Assembly: GCA_963825255.1 (NCBI GenBank)
Contig: CAWGSF010000001.1
Location: 496,001-560,000, forward strand
Source: JAIBJN01 sp963825255
GTDB lineage: Bacteria; Actinomycetota; Thermoleophilia; Gaiellales; Gaiellaceae
Length of the DNA: 64,000 nucleotides
Reading direction: 5' to 3'
Shown here: positions 53,348 to 61,949 of the stretch, in pieces
Layout of the letters: each line of letters begins with the position of its first letter
How positions within the stretch are numbered: position 1 is the stretch's first letter
The notes under the pieces: model-generated
What the model was told of the DNA's origin: nothing
Seen by the model: the letters and a program-made list of their open reading frames with translations, nothing else
Database searches by the model: none
Program-made: the position numbers and the translations under genes

Positions 53348-54424
53348 GTGGAGCCGCACCCGACACGACCCAAGGCCCTGGTCACCGGAGGCGCCGGCTT
53401 CATCGGCAGCCACCTGTGCGAGGCCCTGCTCGCCGAGGGCTACGAGGTCTTCTGCCTCGACGACCTCTCCACCTCCTCGCTGGCAAACGTCGCCCAGCTG
53501 AAGGAGCGCTGGGACTTCCACCTCGTCGTCGACTCCGTCTTGAACCCCGCCGTCGTCAACGAGCTCGTGCACCGCTGCGACGTCGTCTTCCACCTGGCCG
53601 CGGCCGTGGGCGTGCGCCTGATCGTCGAGGAGCCCGTGCGCACGCTCGTCACCAACGTCAAGGGCACCGAGATCGTCCTCGAGCACTGCCACCGCTTCCA
53701 AAAGCGCGTCCTGCTCGCCTCCACCTCGGAGGTCTACGGCGACCACCGCTCGCCCGAGCCCCTGGCCGAGGATGCCCGCCGCATCTACGGGCCCACCACC
53801 GCCCGGCGCTGGGCCTATGCCGACTCGAAGGCGATGGACGAGCTGCTCGCGCTCGCCTACCACCAGGAGCGCGGCCTCGACTGCACGATCGCCCGCCTCT
53901 TCAACACCGTCGGCCCGCGCCAGAGCGGCCAGTACGGGATGGTCATCCCCCGCTTCGTCGAGCGCGCCCTCGCCGGTGCGGCGCTCGAGATCCACGGCGA
54001 CGGGCAGCAGACGCGCTGTTTCTGCCACGTCTCCGACACCGTGCGCGCGCTCACCGGCCTCATGGCCTCCCCCGAGGCCTCGGGCGAGATCTACAACGTC
54101 GGCTCCGGCCAGCAGATCCGCATCCTCGACCTCGCCGCGCGCGTCCTCGAGATGACCCGCTCGGACTCCGAGCTCGCCTTCGTCCCCTACGACGAGGTCT
54201 ACGGCATCGGCATCGAGGACATGGTCCACCGCGTCCCCGCCACCGAGAAGATCGCCGCCGCCATCGGCTGGCAGGCGAGCTTCGACCTCGACGTCATCCT
54301 CGCCGACGTCATCAAGCACATGCGCACGGCGGGGGTGGGGGCAGAGGCGGACGCCGCTCAGCCGGAGCGGGAGGCCCGCTCGGAGCCGAGCGCCGCTTCG
54401 ACGGCGCGCACCGCGAGCGAATAG
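53348..54424 (+). CDS. NAD-dependent sugar epimerase/dehydratase
   Basis: A 358-residue extended short-chain dehydrogenase. The NAD loop is VTGGAGFIGSHL; the catalytic Ser/Thr and Tyr-x3-Lys are in LASTSEVYGDH and WAYADSKAMDE. It resembles UDP-glucose 4-epimerases and UDP-glucuronate decarboxylases; the NTVGPRQSGQYGMVIPRFV block is shared by both. It probably makes a nucleotide sugar for cell-surface polymers, which fits the sugar-phosphate transferase at 56662. The last 30 residues are low-complexity. Confidence 0.88.
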   Translation: MEPHPTRPKALVTGGAGFIGSHLCEALLAEGYEVFCLDDLSTSSLANVAQLKERWDFHLVVDSVLNPAVVNELVHRCDVVFHLAAAVGVRLIVEEPVRTLVTNVKGTEIVLEHCHRFQKRVLLASTSEVYGDHRSPEPLAEDARRIYGPTTARRWAYADSKAMDELLALAYHQERGLDCTIARLFNTVGPRQSGQYGMVIPRFVERALAGAALEIHGDGQQTRCFCHVSDTVRALTGLMASPEASGEIYNVGSGQQIRILDLAARVLEMTRSDSELAFVPYDEVYGIGIEDMVHRVPATEKIAAAIGWQASFDLDVILADVIKHMRTAGVGAEADAAQPEREARSEPSAASTARTASE

Positions 54425-54645
54425 GCGGCCAGCGCCGCCGCGATCGTCACGCCCCACTGGACGGTGGGGCGCTCTGCGAACGGGGCGGCGACGGCGAGCC
54501 CGATCCCGACGCTCGGCAGCACGAGCAGCGTCGTCAGGAACGCGCCCGCGCGCCCGAGCCCCCACGAGCGGCGGAAGTCCGCGTACTCGCGGGCGAGCGG
54601 CACGAGCACGAGGCCCGCAACCGCCAGCACCCCCACGATCCCCAC
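54358..54645 (-). CDS. Small membrane protein, three helices
   Basis: A 95-residue hydrophobic protein (GVLAVAGLVLVPLA, GAFLTTLLVLPSVGIGLAVA, VTIAAALAAYSLAV) with a basic loop ADFRRSWGLG between helices. The GTG at 54645 is one of several possible starts. Its 3' end overlaps the convergent epimerase by 67 nt. Family not recognised; helix content and charge pattern make it look real. Confidence 0.5.
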   Translation of the reverse strand: MGIVGVLAVAGLVLVPLAREYADFRRSWGLGRAGAFLTTLLVLPSVGIGLAVAAPFAERPTVQWGVTIAAALAAYSLAVRAVEAALGSERASRSG

Positions 54646-54704
54646 CCCGACAGGATCCCACAGAGCGGCCCTCTCTTCTAGTCCAGGGTTGAGGACCAGG
54701 GCAG

Positions 54705-54710
54705 TAAAGT
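54705..54710 (+). promoter_or_regulatory. -10 box, leaderless start of glyA
   Basis: TAAAGT lies 8 nt before the glyA ATG at 54719. No ribosome-binding site is seen. Confidence 0.4.
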
Positions 54711-54718
54711 GCCAGCCG

Positions 54719-56008
54719 ATGGCTGTCGCGGTGGAGACGCTCGAGGAGCTGCGGAGGGCGGCGCTCGCCGAGGTCGATCCGGCGCTCGTCGAGCTGATCG
54801 GGCGCGAGCTCGAGCGCCAGCGCAGCCAGATCGAGCTCATCGCCTCCGAGAACTTCACGTGGCCGTCGGTCTTCGAGGCCGTCGGCAGCGTGCCCACGAA
54901 CAAGTACGCGGAGGGGTACCCGGGCAGGCGCTACTACGGCGGCTGCGAGGTGGTCGACGAGATCGAGCAGCTCGCGATCGACCGCGCCAAGGACCTCTTC
55001 GGCGCCGAGCACGCGAACGTCCAGCCCCACGCCGGCGCGCAGACCAACATGGCCGTCTACTTCAGCTGCCTGGAGCCGGGGGACACGATCCTCGCGATGC
55101 GGCTCGACCACGGCGGCCACCTCACCCACGGCCTCAAGGTCAACTTCTCGGGGAAGCTCTACGACGTCGTCGGCTACGGGGTCGAGCGCGAGACGAGCCT
55201 CATCGACTTCGACGAGGTGCTCCGCCTCGCCAAGGAGCACAGGCCGAAGCTGATCGTGTGCGGCGCGTCCGCGTACTCGCGCGTGATCGAAGCCGACCGC
55301 TTCCGCGCGATCGCCGACGAGGTCGACGCCCTCCTCCTCTGCGACATGGCCCACATCGCCGGCCTCGTCGCGGCGGGCCTGCACCCGAATCCCGTCCCGC
55401 ACTGCGACTTCGTCACGTCCACGACACACAAGACCCTGGCCGGGCCGCGCGCCGGGTTCGTCCTCTGCAAGGAGGAGCACGGGCTGGCTATCGACAAGGC
55501 GGTCTTCCCGGGCATGCAGGGCGGGCCGCTGCTCCACGTCATCGCCGCCAAGGCGACGTGCTTCAGGATCGCCGCCTCGGAGGCCTTCCGCGAGTACCAG
55601 GCCCAGGTCAGGGCGAACGCCGACGCGCTCGCCGAGGGCCTGATCGCGGGCGGGTTCGACCTGCTCACCGGCGGGACCGACAACCACCTCCTGCAGGTCG
55701 ACCTGCGTCAGAGCGAGTGGACCGGCCGCGCGGCCGAGGAGCGCCTGCACGAGGTCAGGATCACCGCGAACCGCAACACCGTCCCGTTCGACGAGCGGCC
55801 GCCCATGGAGGCCTCGGGCATCAGGCTGGGAACGCCGGCCGTGACGATGCGGGGCTTCGACGAGGCCGACCTGCGCGAGGTCGCCGCGATCATGACCGGC
55901 GCGCTCGGCGACGGCGACGCCGGGGAGCTCCTCGGGCGCAGCGAGGCGCTCTGCGAGCGCCGTCCGCTCTACCCGGGCTATCGCGGGTATCCGGAGTACG
56001 TCGCGTGA
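54719..56008 (+). CDS. glyA: Serine hydroxymethyltransferase
   Basis: A 429-residue PLP enzyme converting serine and tetrahydrofolate to glycine and methylene-tetrahydrofolate. The segments IELIASENFTWPSVFEAVGS, NKYAEGYPGRRYYGG and VTSTTHKTLAGPRAG (PLP lysine) are diagnostic. The length is that of the bacterial enzyme. The start at 54719 gives MAVAVETLEEL. upp overlaps its stop (GTGA). Confidence 0.96.
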   Translation: MAVAVETLEELRRAALAEVDPALVELIGRELERQRSQIELIASENFTWPSVFEAVGSVPTNKYAEGYPGRRYYGGCEVVDEIEQLAIDRAKDLFGAEHANVQPHAGAQTNMAVYFSCLEPGDTILAMRLDHGGHLTHGLKVNFSGKLYDVVGYGVERETSLIDFDEVLRLAKEHRPKLIVCGASAYSRVIEADRFRAIADEVDALLLCDMAHIAGLVAAGLHPNPVPHCDFVTSTTHKTLAGPRAGFVLCKEEHGLAIDKAVFPGMQGGPLLHVIAAKATCFRIAASEAFREYQAQVRANADALAEGLIAGGFDLLTGGTDNHLLQVDLRQSEWTGRAAEERLHEVRITANRNTVPFDERPPMEASGIRLGTPAVTMRGFDEADLREVAAIMTGALGDGDAGELLGRSEALCERRPLYPGYRGYPEYVA

Positions 56009-56646
56009 GCGTCGCCACCGAGCGCGTCACCATCGTCGACCACCCGCTCGTCCGCCACAAGCTCGGGCTGCTGCGCGACGTCGAGACGCCGACGCAGATG
56101 TTCCGGCAGCTCGTCAACGAGGTCACGCTCCTCCTCACGTACGAGGCGACGAAGGACCTGGCGACCGAGGACGTCGAGATCGAGACGCCGCTCGAGCGAA
56201 CGACCGTCCCGCGCATCTCGGGGAAGAAGGTGGCCGTCTGCCCGATCCTCCGGGCGGGGGTCGGGATGCTGGACGGCGTCCTGTCGCTCATCGCGGGCGC
56301 GAGGGTCGGCTTCATCGGCCTCTACCGGAACGAGGAGACGCTCGAGCCGGTGGAGTACTACGTCAAGCTTCCCGCCGACATCGCCGACCGCGACGTCATC
56401 ATCCTGGACCCGATGCTCGCGACCGGGAACTCGACCGCCTCCGCCGTCGCAACGGTCAAGCGCGCCGGCGCCCAGTCGATCCGCCTGATCGCGATCATCG
56501 CGGCGCCGGAGGGCATCGAGCGGCTCCACGCGCTCCATCCCGACGTGCACGTCGTCATCGCGGCCGTCGACCGGGGGCTCAACGAGAAGGGCTACATCGT
56601 GCCGGGCCTCGGCGATGCGGGAGATCGGCTCTACGGGACGAAGTAG
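56005..56646 (+). CDS. upp: Uracil phosphoribosyltransferase
   Basis: A 213-residue enzyme that salvages uracil to UMP. It has HPLVRHKLGLLRD, VCPILRAGVGMLDGV and the PRPP motif LDPMLATGNSTASAV, with GDAGDRLYGTK at the C-terminus, all as in the family. GTG start overlapping glyA. Confidence 0.96.
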   Translation: MSVATERVTIVDHPLVRHKLGLLRDVETPTQMFRQLVNEVTLLLTYEATKDLATEDVEIETPLERTTVPRISGKKVAVCPILRAGVGMLDGVLSLIAGARVGFIGLYRNEETLEPVEYYVKLPADIADRDVIILDPMLATGNSTASAVATVKRAGAQSIRLIAIIAAPEGIERLHALHPDVHVVIAAVDRGLNEKGYIVPGLGDAGDRLYGTK

Positions 56647-56661
56647 GCTGACGACTCACCC

Positions 56662-57798
56662 GTGCTGAACATCTTCACGGCACACATGGACGTCCTCTGG
56701 GGGTTCCTCGTCGCGCTCGCCGTCGTCCTCGTGCTCACGCCGGCGGTGGGTCGCGTCGCCCGCGTTCTCGGCGTCGTCGACGAGCCGGGAGAGCAGCGGC
56801 GGATGCACCTGCGGGCCGTGCCGCGGCTCGGCGGCCTCGCGATCTTCCTCGGGATCTTCATCCCGGCGCTCGCGTTCCTCGAGCTGACGCCCGCCTACCG
56901 GGGCATCCTCCTCGGCGCGGCGGTGGCGACGGCCGTCGGCATGGCCGACGACTTCCGCGGCCTCCCCTGGTGGGTCAAGCTCGGCGGCCAGATCGCCTCG
57001 GCGCTCATCGCCGTCTACTTCGGCGTCACCATCGAGCACTTCAGCTTCCCGCTCCTCGGGATCCACGAGCTGCCGGAGTGGCTCTCGGTCGTCGCCACGG
57101 TCGTCTGGATCGTCGGGATGATGAACGTCATCAACCTCCTCGACGGGATGGACGGTCTCGCGGCCGGGATCAGCGCCATCGCGGGAGGGACGTTCGCCGT
57201 CCTCGCGCTCTCGCTCGGCCGGCCCGAGGCGGCCGTCCTCTCGGCGATCGTCGCCGGCGCGTGCCTCGGCTTCCTGCGGCACAACTTCTACCCGGCCCGG
57301 ATCTTCATGGGCGACTCGGGCTCCCACCTGCTCGGGTTCATCCTCGCGGCGGTCGCCATCCAGGGCGCGTTGAAGACGGCGGCGACGGTCGCCCTGCTCT
57401 TCCCGCTCCTCATCCTGGCCGTGCCGATCCTCGACACGTCGTTCGTGATCGCGAAGCGCCTGAAGTACGGGCGGCCGCTCCACGAGCCCACGCCGTGGCA
57501 CCTCTACCACCGGTTCCGCAACATCGGCTTCTCGCAGACGCGCGCAGCGCTCTACTTCTACGTCTGGGGCCTCGTGCTCGCGGGCGGCGCGCTCGCCACG
57601 CGCTTCGTCCCGTTTCGCGCGCACGGCGAGTGGCACCTGTGGCCGACGCTCGCCGTCGTCGCGATCGCGCTCATCGTGATCGCGACGTCGCTCTACATGG
57701 TGATCCTGCTCGAGATCCTCAAGTTCTCGCGCGTGCGCACGTGGGTCGACCAGCGGCGGACCGGGGAGGACGAGGAGCGCACGCTGAAGAGCGCGTGA
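56662..57798 (+). CDS. Undecaprenyl-phosphate sugar-1-phosphate transferase (WecA/TagO/MraY family)
   Basis: A 378-residue membrane enzyme with about ten helices. The catalytic aspartates are in GMADDFRG and NLLDGMDGLAAG; FMGDSGSHLLGF and HLYHRF are the other family motifs. It starts a lipid-linked glycan, probably from UDP-GlcNAc, for wall polymers. In actinobacteria it is regularly located just before the ATP synthase genes. TAGGCT lies 12 nt before the GTG start and overlaps the upp stop codon. Confidence 0.93.
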   Translation: MLNIFTAHMDVLWGFLVALAVVLVLTPAVGRVARVLGVVDEPGEQRRMHLRAVPRLGGLAIFLGIFIPALAFLELTPAYRGILLGAAVATAVGMADDFRGLPWWVKLGGQIASALIAVYFGVTIEHFSFPLLGIHELPEWLSVVATVVWIVGMMNVINLLDGMDGLAAGISAIAGGTFAVLALSLGRPEAAVLSAIVAGACLGFLRHNFYPARIFMGDSGSHLLGFILAAVAIQGALKTAATVALLFPLLILAVPILDTSFVIAKRLKYGRPLHEPTPWHLYHRFRNIGFSQTRAALYFYVWGLVLAGGALATRFVPFRAHGEWHLWPTLAVVAIALIVIATSLYMVILLEILKFSRVRTWVDQRRTGEDEERTLKSA

Positions 57799-59213
57799 GC
57801 CCCCTGCAGGACGAGACGGAGGCAGCGGCCCGGCTCGCGTCCGAGCGGGCGCTGTCCTTCCTCGCGGAGCTCGACGAGCGCGCGGTGCTCGCGGACGGCG
57901 CGGCGGAGGCGGCCGGCCGCTTCGGCGGGCCTCTGCCAGAGGAGGGCGCGGGCGCCCTCGCCGCGATCGAAGAGCTTGCGGCCGCGACCGACGCGGCGAC
58001 GGCGTCGCCCGGCCCGCGGTTCTTCCACTTCGTCACCGGCGGGGTCACGCCGGCGGCGCTCGGGGCCGACTGGCTGGCGACCGCGCTCGACCAGAACGCG
58101 TTCAGCTGGGTCGGCTCGCCGCTCGGGACGCGGCTCGAGACCGTGGCGCTCGACTGGCTGAAGGACCTCTTCGGGCTCCCGGCGGAGTGGGGCGGCGCCC
58201 TGACGACCGGGGCGACCGGCGCGAACCTCGCCGGGCTCGCGGCGGCGCGGCAGTGGTGGGGCGAGCAGCACGGCCGCGACATCGGAGCGGAGGGGCTCGC
58301 GGGCCTCCCGCCCGTGCCCGTCCTCTCGAGCGGGTTCGTCCATCCCAGCGCGGTCAAGGCGCTCGCCATCCTCGGGCTCGGACGCGAGCCGGTGCTGAAG
58401 TGCTCGCGCGACGCGGTCGGCCGCATCGACCTGCCCGGGCTCGCGACGGCCCTGCGCGAGCTGGACGGCGCGCCGGCGATCCTGATCGGCAACGCCGGGG
58501 AGGTCAACGCCGGCGAGTTCGACCCGATCGCCGAGCTGGCGGATCTCGCCGAGGAGCACGGCGCCTGGCTCCACGTCGACGGCGCCTTCGGCCTCTTCGC
58601 GCGGGTGTCGCCGCGGGTCGCGGCCCTCGCGGACGGCGTCGAGCGGGCCCACTCGGTTATCGCGGACGGCCACAAGTGGCTCAACGTCCCCTACGACTGC
58701 GGCTTCGCGTTCGTGCGCGATCCCGGGCTCCTGGCCAAGGTCTTCACGCTGTCGGCCGCCTACCTCCCGTCCGACGAGCCGGAGCCGACGTACGGCTACC
58801 TCGTGGCCGAGTCGTCGCAGCGCGCCCGCTCGCTCGCCGTCTGGGCCGCGCTCCGGGCGTGGGGCAGGGCCGGCTACCGCGAGCTCGTCGAGCGCAACCT
58901 CGACCTCGCGCAGCGGCTCGCCCGCGCGGTCGACGAGGCTCCCGACCTCGAGCGCCTCGCCGACGTCCCGCTGAACATCGTCTGCTTCCGCTACCGCCCT
59001 TCGGGCACCCCCGAGGAGGAGCTGAACGAGCTGAACGCCCGTCTCGGCGCGGCCGTCCTCGCGGACGGCCGGGTCTCGGTGGGGACGACGAGCTTCGGAG
59101 GCCTCGTGGCGTTCCGGCCGGCGATCGTCAACTGGCGCACGGACGAGGCGGACGTCGACCTCCTCGTCGCGGTCGTCCGCGAGCTCGGCGCCCTCCAGAC
59201 CGGCACAAAGTAA
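57795..59213 (+). CDS. PLP-dependent group II decarboxylase
   Basis: A 472-residue enzyme of the aromatic-amino-acid/glutamate decarboxylase family. It has FFHFVTGGVTPAALGADWL near the substrate site, LTTGATGANLAGLAAAR, HVDGAFGLFA (the aspartate that binds the PLP nitrogen) and the lysine in ADGHKWLNVPYDCGF. The substrate cannot be fixed from sequence. It overlaps the sugar-phosphate transferase gene (GTGA). It is an unusual insertion between wecA-like and atpI. Confidence 0.88.
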   Translation: MSPLQDETEAAARLASERALSFLAELDERAVLADGAAEAAGRFGGPLPEEGAGALAAIEELAAATDAATASPGPRFFHFVTGGVTPAALGADWLATALDQNAFSWVGSPLGTRLETVALDWLKDLFGLPAEWGGALTTGATGANLAGLAAARQWWGEQHGRDIGAEGLAGLPPVPVLSSGFVHPSAVKALAILGLGREPVLKCSRDAVGRIDLPGLATALRELDGAPAILIGNAGEVNAGEFDPIAELADLAEEHGAWLHVDGAFGLFARVSPRVAALADGVERAHSVIADGHKWLNVPYDCGFAFVRDPGLLAKVFTLSAAYLPSDEPEPTYGYLVAESSQRARSLAVWAALRAWGRAGYRELVERNLDLAQRLARAVDEAPDLERLADVPLNIVCFRYRPSGTPEEELNELNARLGAAVLADGRVSVGTTSFGGLVAFRPAIVNWRTDEADVDLLVAVVRELGALQTGTK

Positions 59214-59289
59214 GGCGCTTTTCCCATATTCAGAGGGTTTCGCCTGTCACGAGAGCCGGCGTCGGACTGATAGGCTGAGGCCGAATAAG

Positions 59290-59337
59290 ATGCACCTCGT
59301 CGTGGCCGCCCTACGTTCGACGCCCGAGCCGAGCTAA
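59290..59337 (+). CDS. Short upstream reading frame coupled to atpI
   Basis: A 15-residue frame, MHLVVAALRSTPEPS, ends in TAA that overlaps the atpI start (TAATG). TAGGCT at 59271-59276 could be the -10 box. It may serve only to bring ribosomes to atpI, or be the start of a longer AtpI in relatives. The rest of the spacer (59214-59289) has no visible gene. Confidence 0.4.
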   Translation: MHLVVAALRSTPEPS

Positions 59338-59729
59338 TGGCGGGCGCCCTCCTCACCCCGCGTGAGATGCCCGAGCGGCGCGCTCCCGTGCTGCTCGGCG
59401 GCGCGGTCGTGGCGCTCGCGCTCCCGCTCTTCCTCGTCGCCGGCTGGGACGTCCAGGGCTGGGCCCTCGGGGCCGTTCTCTGGGCGGCGAGCCAGGCCCT
59501 CGGGATCCTGTTCGCGCGTGTGGGCATCGGCGAGCCGACGCTGCGGGGCTCGGGCCTCGTCGCCTTCGGGATGATGGGGCGCGGGATGCTCCTGGGGGTC
59601 GCGCTCCTCGCCGTCGCGGCGACCGATTCGACCCTCGCGCTCGCCGGCGCGCTCGTCTACGCCGCCGCGTACAGCATCGAGCTGGGCGCGAGCCTCGCTC
59701 TGTACTTCTCCGGAGAGGCGAAGAGATGA
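59337..59729 (+). CDS. atpI: AtpI-like membrane protein of the ATP synthase operon
   Basis: A 130-residue protein with four hydrophobic helices (VLLGGAVVALALPLFLVAG, WALGAVLWAASQALGILF, GMLLGVALLAVAA, LAGALVYAAAYSIELGASLA). It holds the place of AtpI, which helps c-ring assembly or magnesium supply. Sequence similarity to AtpI is weak, so the call relies on position and topology. The atpB start overlaps its stop (ATGA). Confidence 0.72.
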   Translation: MAGALLTPREMPERRAPVLLGGAVVALALPLFLVAGWDVQGWALGAVLWAASQALGILFARVGIGEPTLRGSGLVAFGMMGRGMLLGVALLAVAATDSTLALAGALVYAAAYSIELGASLALYFSGEAKR

Positions 59730-60553
59730 ACCTGCTCCTCGCCGCCTCCGGGGACTTCGACCCGCAGCACGAGTTCATCCTCGACCCGTGGGTCCCGATC
59801 GAGATCGGCCCGCTCGACCTCTCGATCAACAAGGCGGTCGTCTACCTCTGGCTGGGAGGGCTCCTCACCATCCTGCTCGGCGTCTGGCTCATGCGCTTCG
59901 GGCTCGCGCTGCGCCCCGACCGCCGGCAGACGACGGGCGAGTCGATCTACGAGCTCGTCCAGGAGCAGATCGCCGAGTCGAGCATTCCGGCGAAGGCGCT
60001 GCACCGCTGGTTTCCGTACGTCGCCTCGCTCTTCCTCTTCATCTGGGTGCTGAACATCATCGGCTTCGTCCCGCTCCCGATCTCGAGCGAGAAATACGAG
60101 GTCCTCGGAGTCGACCTGCCCACCTGGGGGATCTACGCGGCGACCGCGAACCTGAGCGTCACGCTCGCGCTCGCGCTCATCACCTTCGTCTCGACGCACG
60201 TGGAGGGCATCCGCTACAACGGCGCCCGCCGCTACTTCAAGAGCTGGATCCCCGAGGGCGCGCCGAAGCCGCTGCTGGTGCTGATCGTGCCGCTCGAGGT
60301 CATCTCCCAGTTCATGCGGCTGATCTCGCTCTCGGTGCGACTCTTCGCCAACATGCTCGCGGGCCACATGCTGATCCTCGTCATGCTCGGCCTGATCTTC
60401 ATCTTCTCGGCCTGGTGGCTCATCCCCGGGGCCGTCCTCGTCAGCTTCGGGATCTACCTCTTCGAGGTCGTCATCGTCGTCACGATCCAGGCGTTCGTCT
60501 TCGCGCTGCTCTCGGGCATCTACATCGGCGCCGCGATCGAACCGGAACACTAA
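59726..60553 (+). CDS. atpB: ATP synthase subunit a
   Basis: A 275-residue Fo subunit forming the proton half-channels. The essential arginine is in ISLSVRLFANMLAGH, with the later VVIVVTIQAFVFALLSGIYIG helix typical. PHYVASLFLFI-like sequence (FPYVASLFLFIWVLNIIG) marks helix two. Length and order fit bacterial a subunits. Confidence 0.95.
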   Translation: MNLLLAASGDFDPQHEFILDPWVPIEIGPLDLSINKAVVYLWLGGLLTILLGVWLMRFGLALRPDRRQTTGESIYELVQEQIAESSIPAKALHRWFPYVASLFLFIWVLNIIGFVPLPISSEKYEVLGVDLPTWGIYAATANLSVTLALALITFVSTHVEGIRYNGARRYFKSWIPEGAPKPLLVLIVPLEVISQFMRLISLSVRLFANMLAGHMLILVMLGLIFIFSAWWLIPGAVLVSFGIYLFEVVIVVTIQAFVFALLSGIYIGAAIEPEH

Positions 60554-60563
60554 GGAGGAGTTC

Positions 60564-60828
60564 GTGGAAATCTTGCTCGCACAGACGACCGACGCCGGGC
60601 TGGCGGGACCTGGGGAAGGCCATCGCCTTCGGCGTCGGGGTCGGCCTCGGCGCGGTCGGCGCCGGCATCGGCATCGGCTACATCTTCGGCTCGATGATCC
60701 AGGCGGTCGCCCGCCAGCCCGAGCTCCGCGGCGAGCTCACCGGGATCCAGTGGCTCGGCTTCGCCCTCACCGAGGCCGTCGTCTTCTACGCGCTCCTCGG
60801 CGGGCTGCTCGCCTTCGTCCTCGTCTGA
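60564..60828 (+). CDS. atpE: ATP synthase subunit c (one frameshift)
   Basis: An 87-residue c subunit: helix one FGVGVGLGAVGAGIGIGYIF, polar loop ARQPELRG, helix two with the proton-binding glutamate in FALTEAVVFYALLGGLLAFV. The start MEILLAQTTDAG and the rest are in different frames: one extra base at about 60602 (in GGGCTGGCGGG). The gene is essential, so a sequence error is likely. A strong ribosome-binding site (AAGGAGGAG, 60552-60560) precedes the GTG, in contrast to the leaderless genes. Confidence 0.9.
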
Positions 60829-61405
60829 TGGGTCACGCGCTCTCGCAGGCGTTCCTCTTCGCCCAGACCACGACGACGGAGGAGAGCGAAGGCTCGCTCA
60901 TCGACGTCGTCCCGGGCCTCATGGTCTGGACGATCGTCACGTTCGTCCTCGTGCTCTGGTTTCTGCGGCGGTTCGCGTTCAGCCGCGTCCAGGCGCTGAT
61001 CGACGAGCGCCGCGACCGCATCCGCGAGGCCCTCGACGAGGCCGACAAGGCGCGCGCCGAGGCGCGGGAGCTCCGCGAGCTGACCGCGAAGGAGCGCGAG
61101 GAGGCGAAGGCCCAGCGGGAGCAGATCCTCGACGAGTCGCGCCGCCAGGCGCAGCGCCAGCTCGACCTCGCGCGCGAGCAGGCCGACGCCGACCTGAAGG
61201 AGCGGCTCGAGAAGAACCGCGAGGAGCTCGACGCCGAGAACGCCCGGCTCCGCGAGCAGATCCGCAGGGACGTCGTCGAGCTCACCCTCCTCGCCTCCGA
61301 GAAGGTGACCGGGAAGGTGCTGGACGAGGATGACCAGCGCCGGCTGATCGACGAGACGATCGCCGAGGTCGACGTCAAGCAGATCGCGAGCGAGAACTGG
61401 ACTAG
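60828..61405 (+). CDS. atpF: ATP synthase subunit b (frame disturbed near the end)
   Basis: One N-terminal membrane helix (MVWTIVTFVLVLWFL) is followed by a long charged coiled coil and the C-terminal SEKVTGKVLDEDDQRRLIDE that binds delta. The expected stop is the TAG at 61403-61405, just before the atpH ATG. As written the frame misses it and runs to 61514 with a senseless Pro/Arg/Ser tail. One base is probably missing shortly before 61400. Expected length is about 192 residues. Confidence 0.9.
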
Positions 61406-61940
61406 ATGGCCGCACCCCAGCGCGTGTACGCCGAGGCGCTCCTCGAGGCCGCCGGCGAGAAGGGGCGACTCGCCGAGGTCCGCGAGCAGCTGGCCGACTT
61501 CGTCGCCGCCGTGAGGGAGTCCGAGGAGCTCGCGCTCGTTCCTCCGCAACCCGCAGGTCGAGCCGCCGGTCAAGCGCGACGCGCTCGAGGCAGTGCTCGC
61601 AGGCGCCGACGAGCTGGTCCGCAACTTCCTCCTCCTCGTCGCCGAGAAGGGCCGCATCGCCGAGATCGACGAGATCGGGGACGAGTTCGAGCGGCTGATC
61701 GCCCGCGAGGCGCGCGTGCTCGAGCTCGAGGTGACGACGGCCGTCGAGCTCTCCGACGAGGAGGCGGCGAGAGTCGTGCGTCAGATCGAGGACGCGTCGG
61801 GCCGCCGCGTCGAAGCCACGCGGCGGGTCGATCCCGACATCATCGGCGGCATCGTCATCCAGGCCGGCTCGCAGCGCCTCGACGCGAGTGTGCGCGGCCG
61901 GCTGAACCGGCTCGGGCAGGACCTGGCGGCCAGAACCTAA
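61406..61940 (+). CDS. atpH: ATP synthase subunit delta (one frameshift)
   Basis: The stalk subunit linking F1 and Fo, about 178 residues when repaired. It starts RVYAEALLEAAGEKGRLAEV and ends with the family signature VDPDIIGGIVIQAGSQRLDASV. One extra base near 61538 (GCGCTCGTTCCTC) separates ESEELAL from FLRNPQVEPPVKRDALEAVL. It lies directly after atpF and before atpA. Confidence 0.92.
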
Positions 61941-61949
61941 GGAGAGAGC

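Noticed and set aside
51713..55750. Very long minus-strand open frame (over 1,300 codons) opposite prfA, prmC, tsaC, the epimerase and glyA
   Set aside because: High GC makes antisense frames open by chance. The plus-strand genes are clear families, and the antisense product is only low-complexity Arg/Asp/Val-rich sequence.
60828..61514. A longer ATP synthase b subunit of 228 residues
   Set aside because: The extra tail after ASENW is the wrong-frame translation of atpH; the proper TAG lies just before the atpH start.
1605..61940. Programmed +1 frameshifting as a general system
   Set aside because: The sites have no common slippery sequence, stop codon or structure, and lie at unrelated places in unrelated genes. 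Sister repeat copies without the extra base argue for sequence error.
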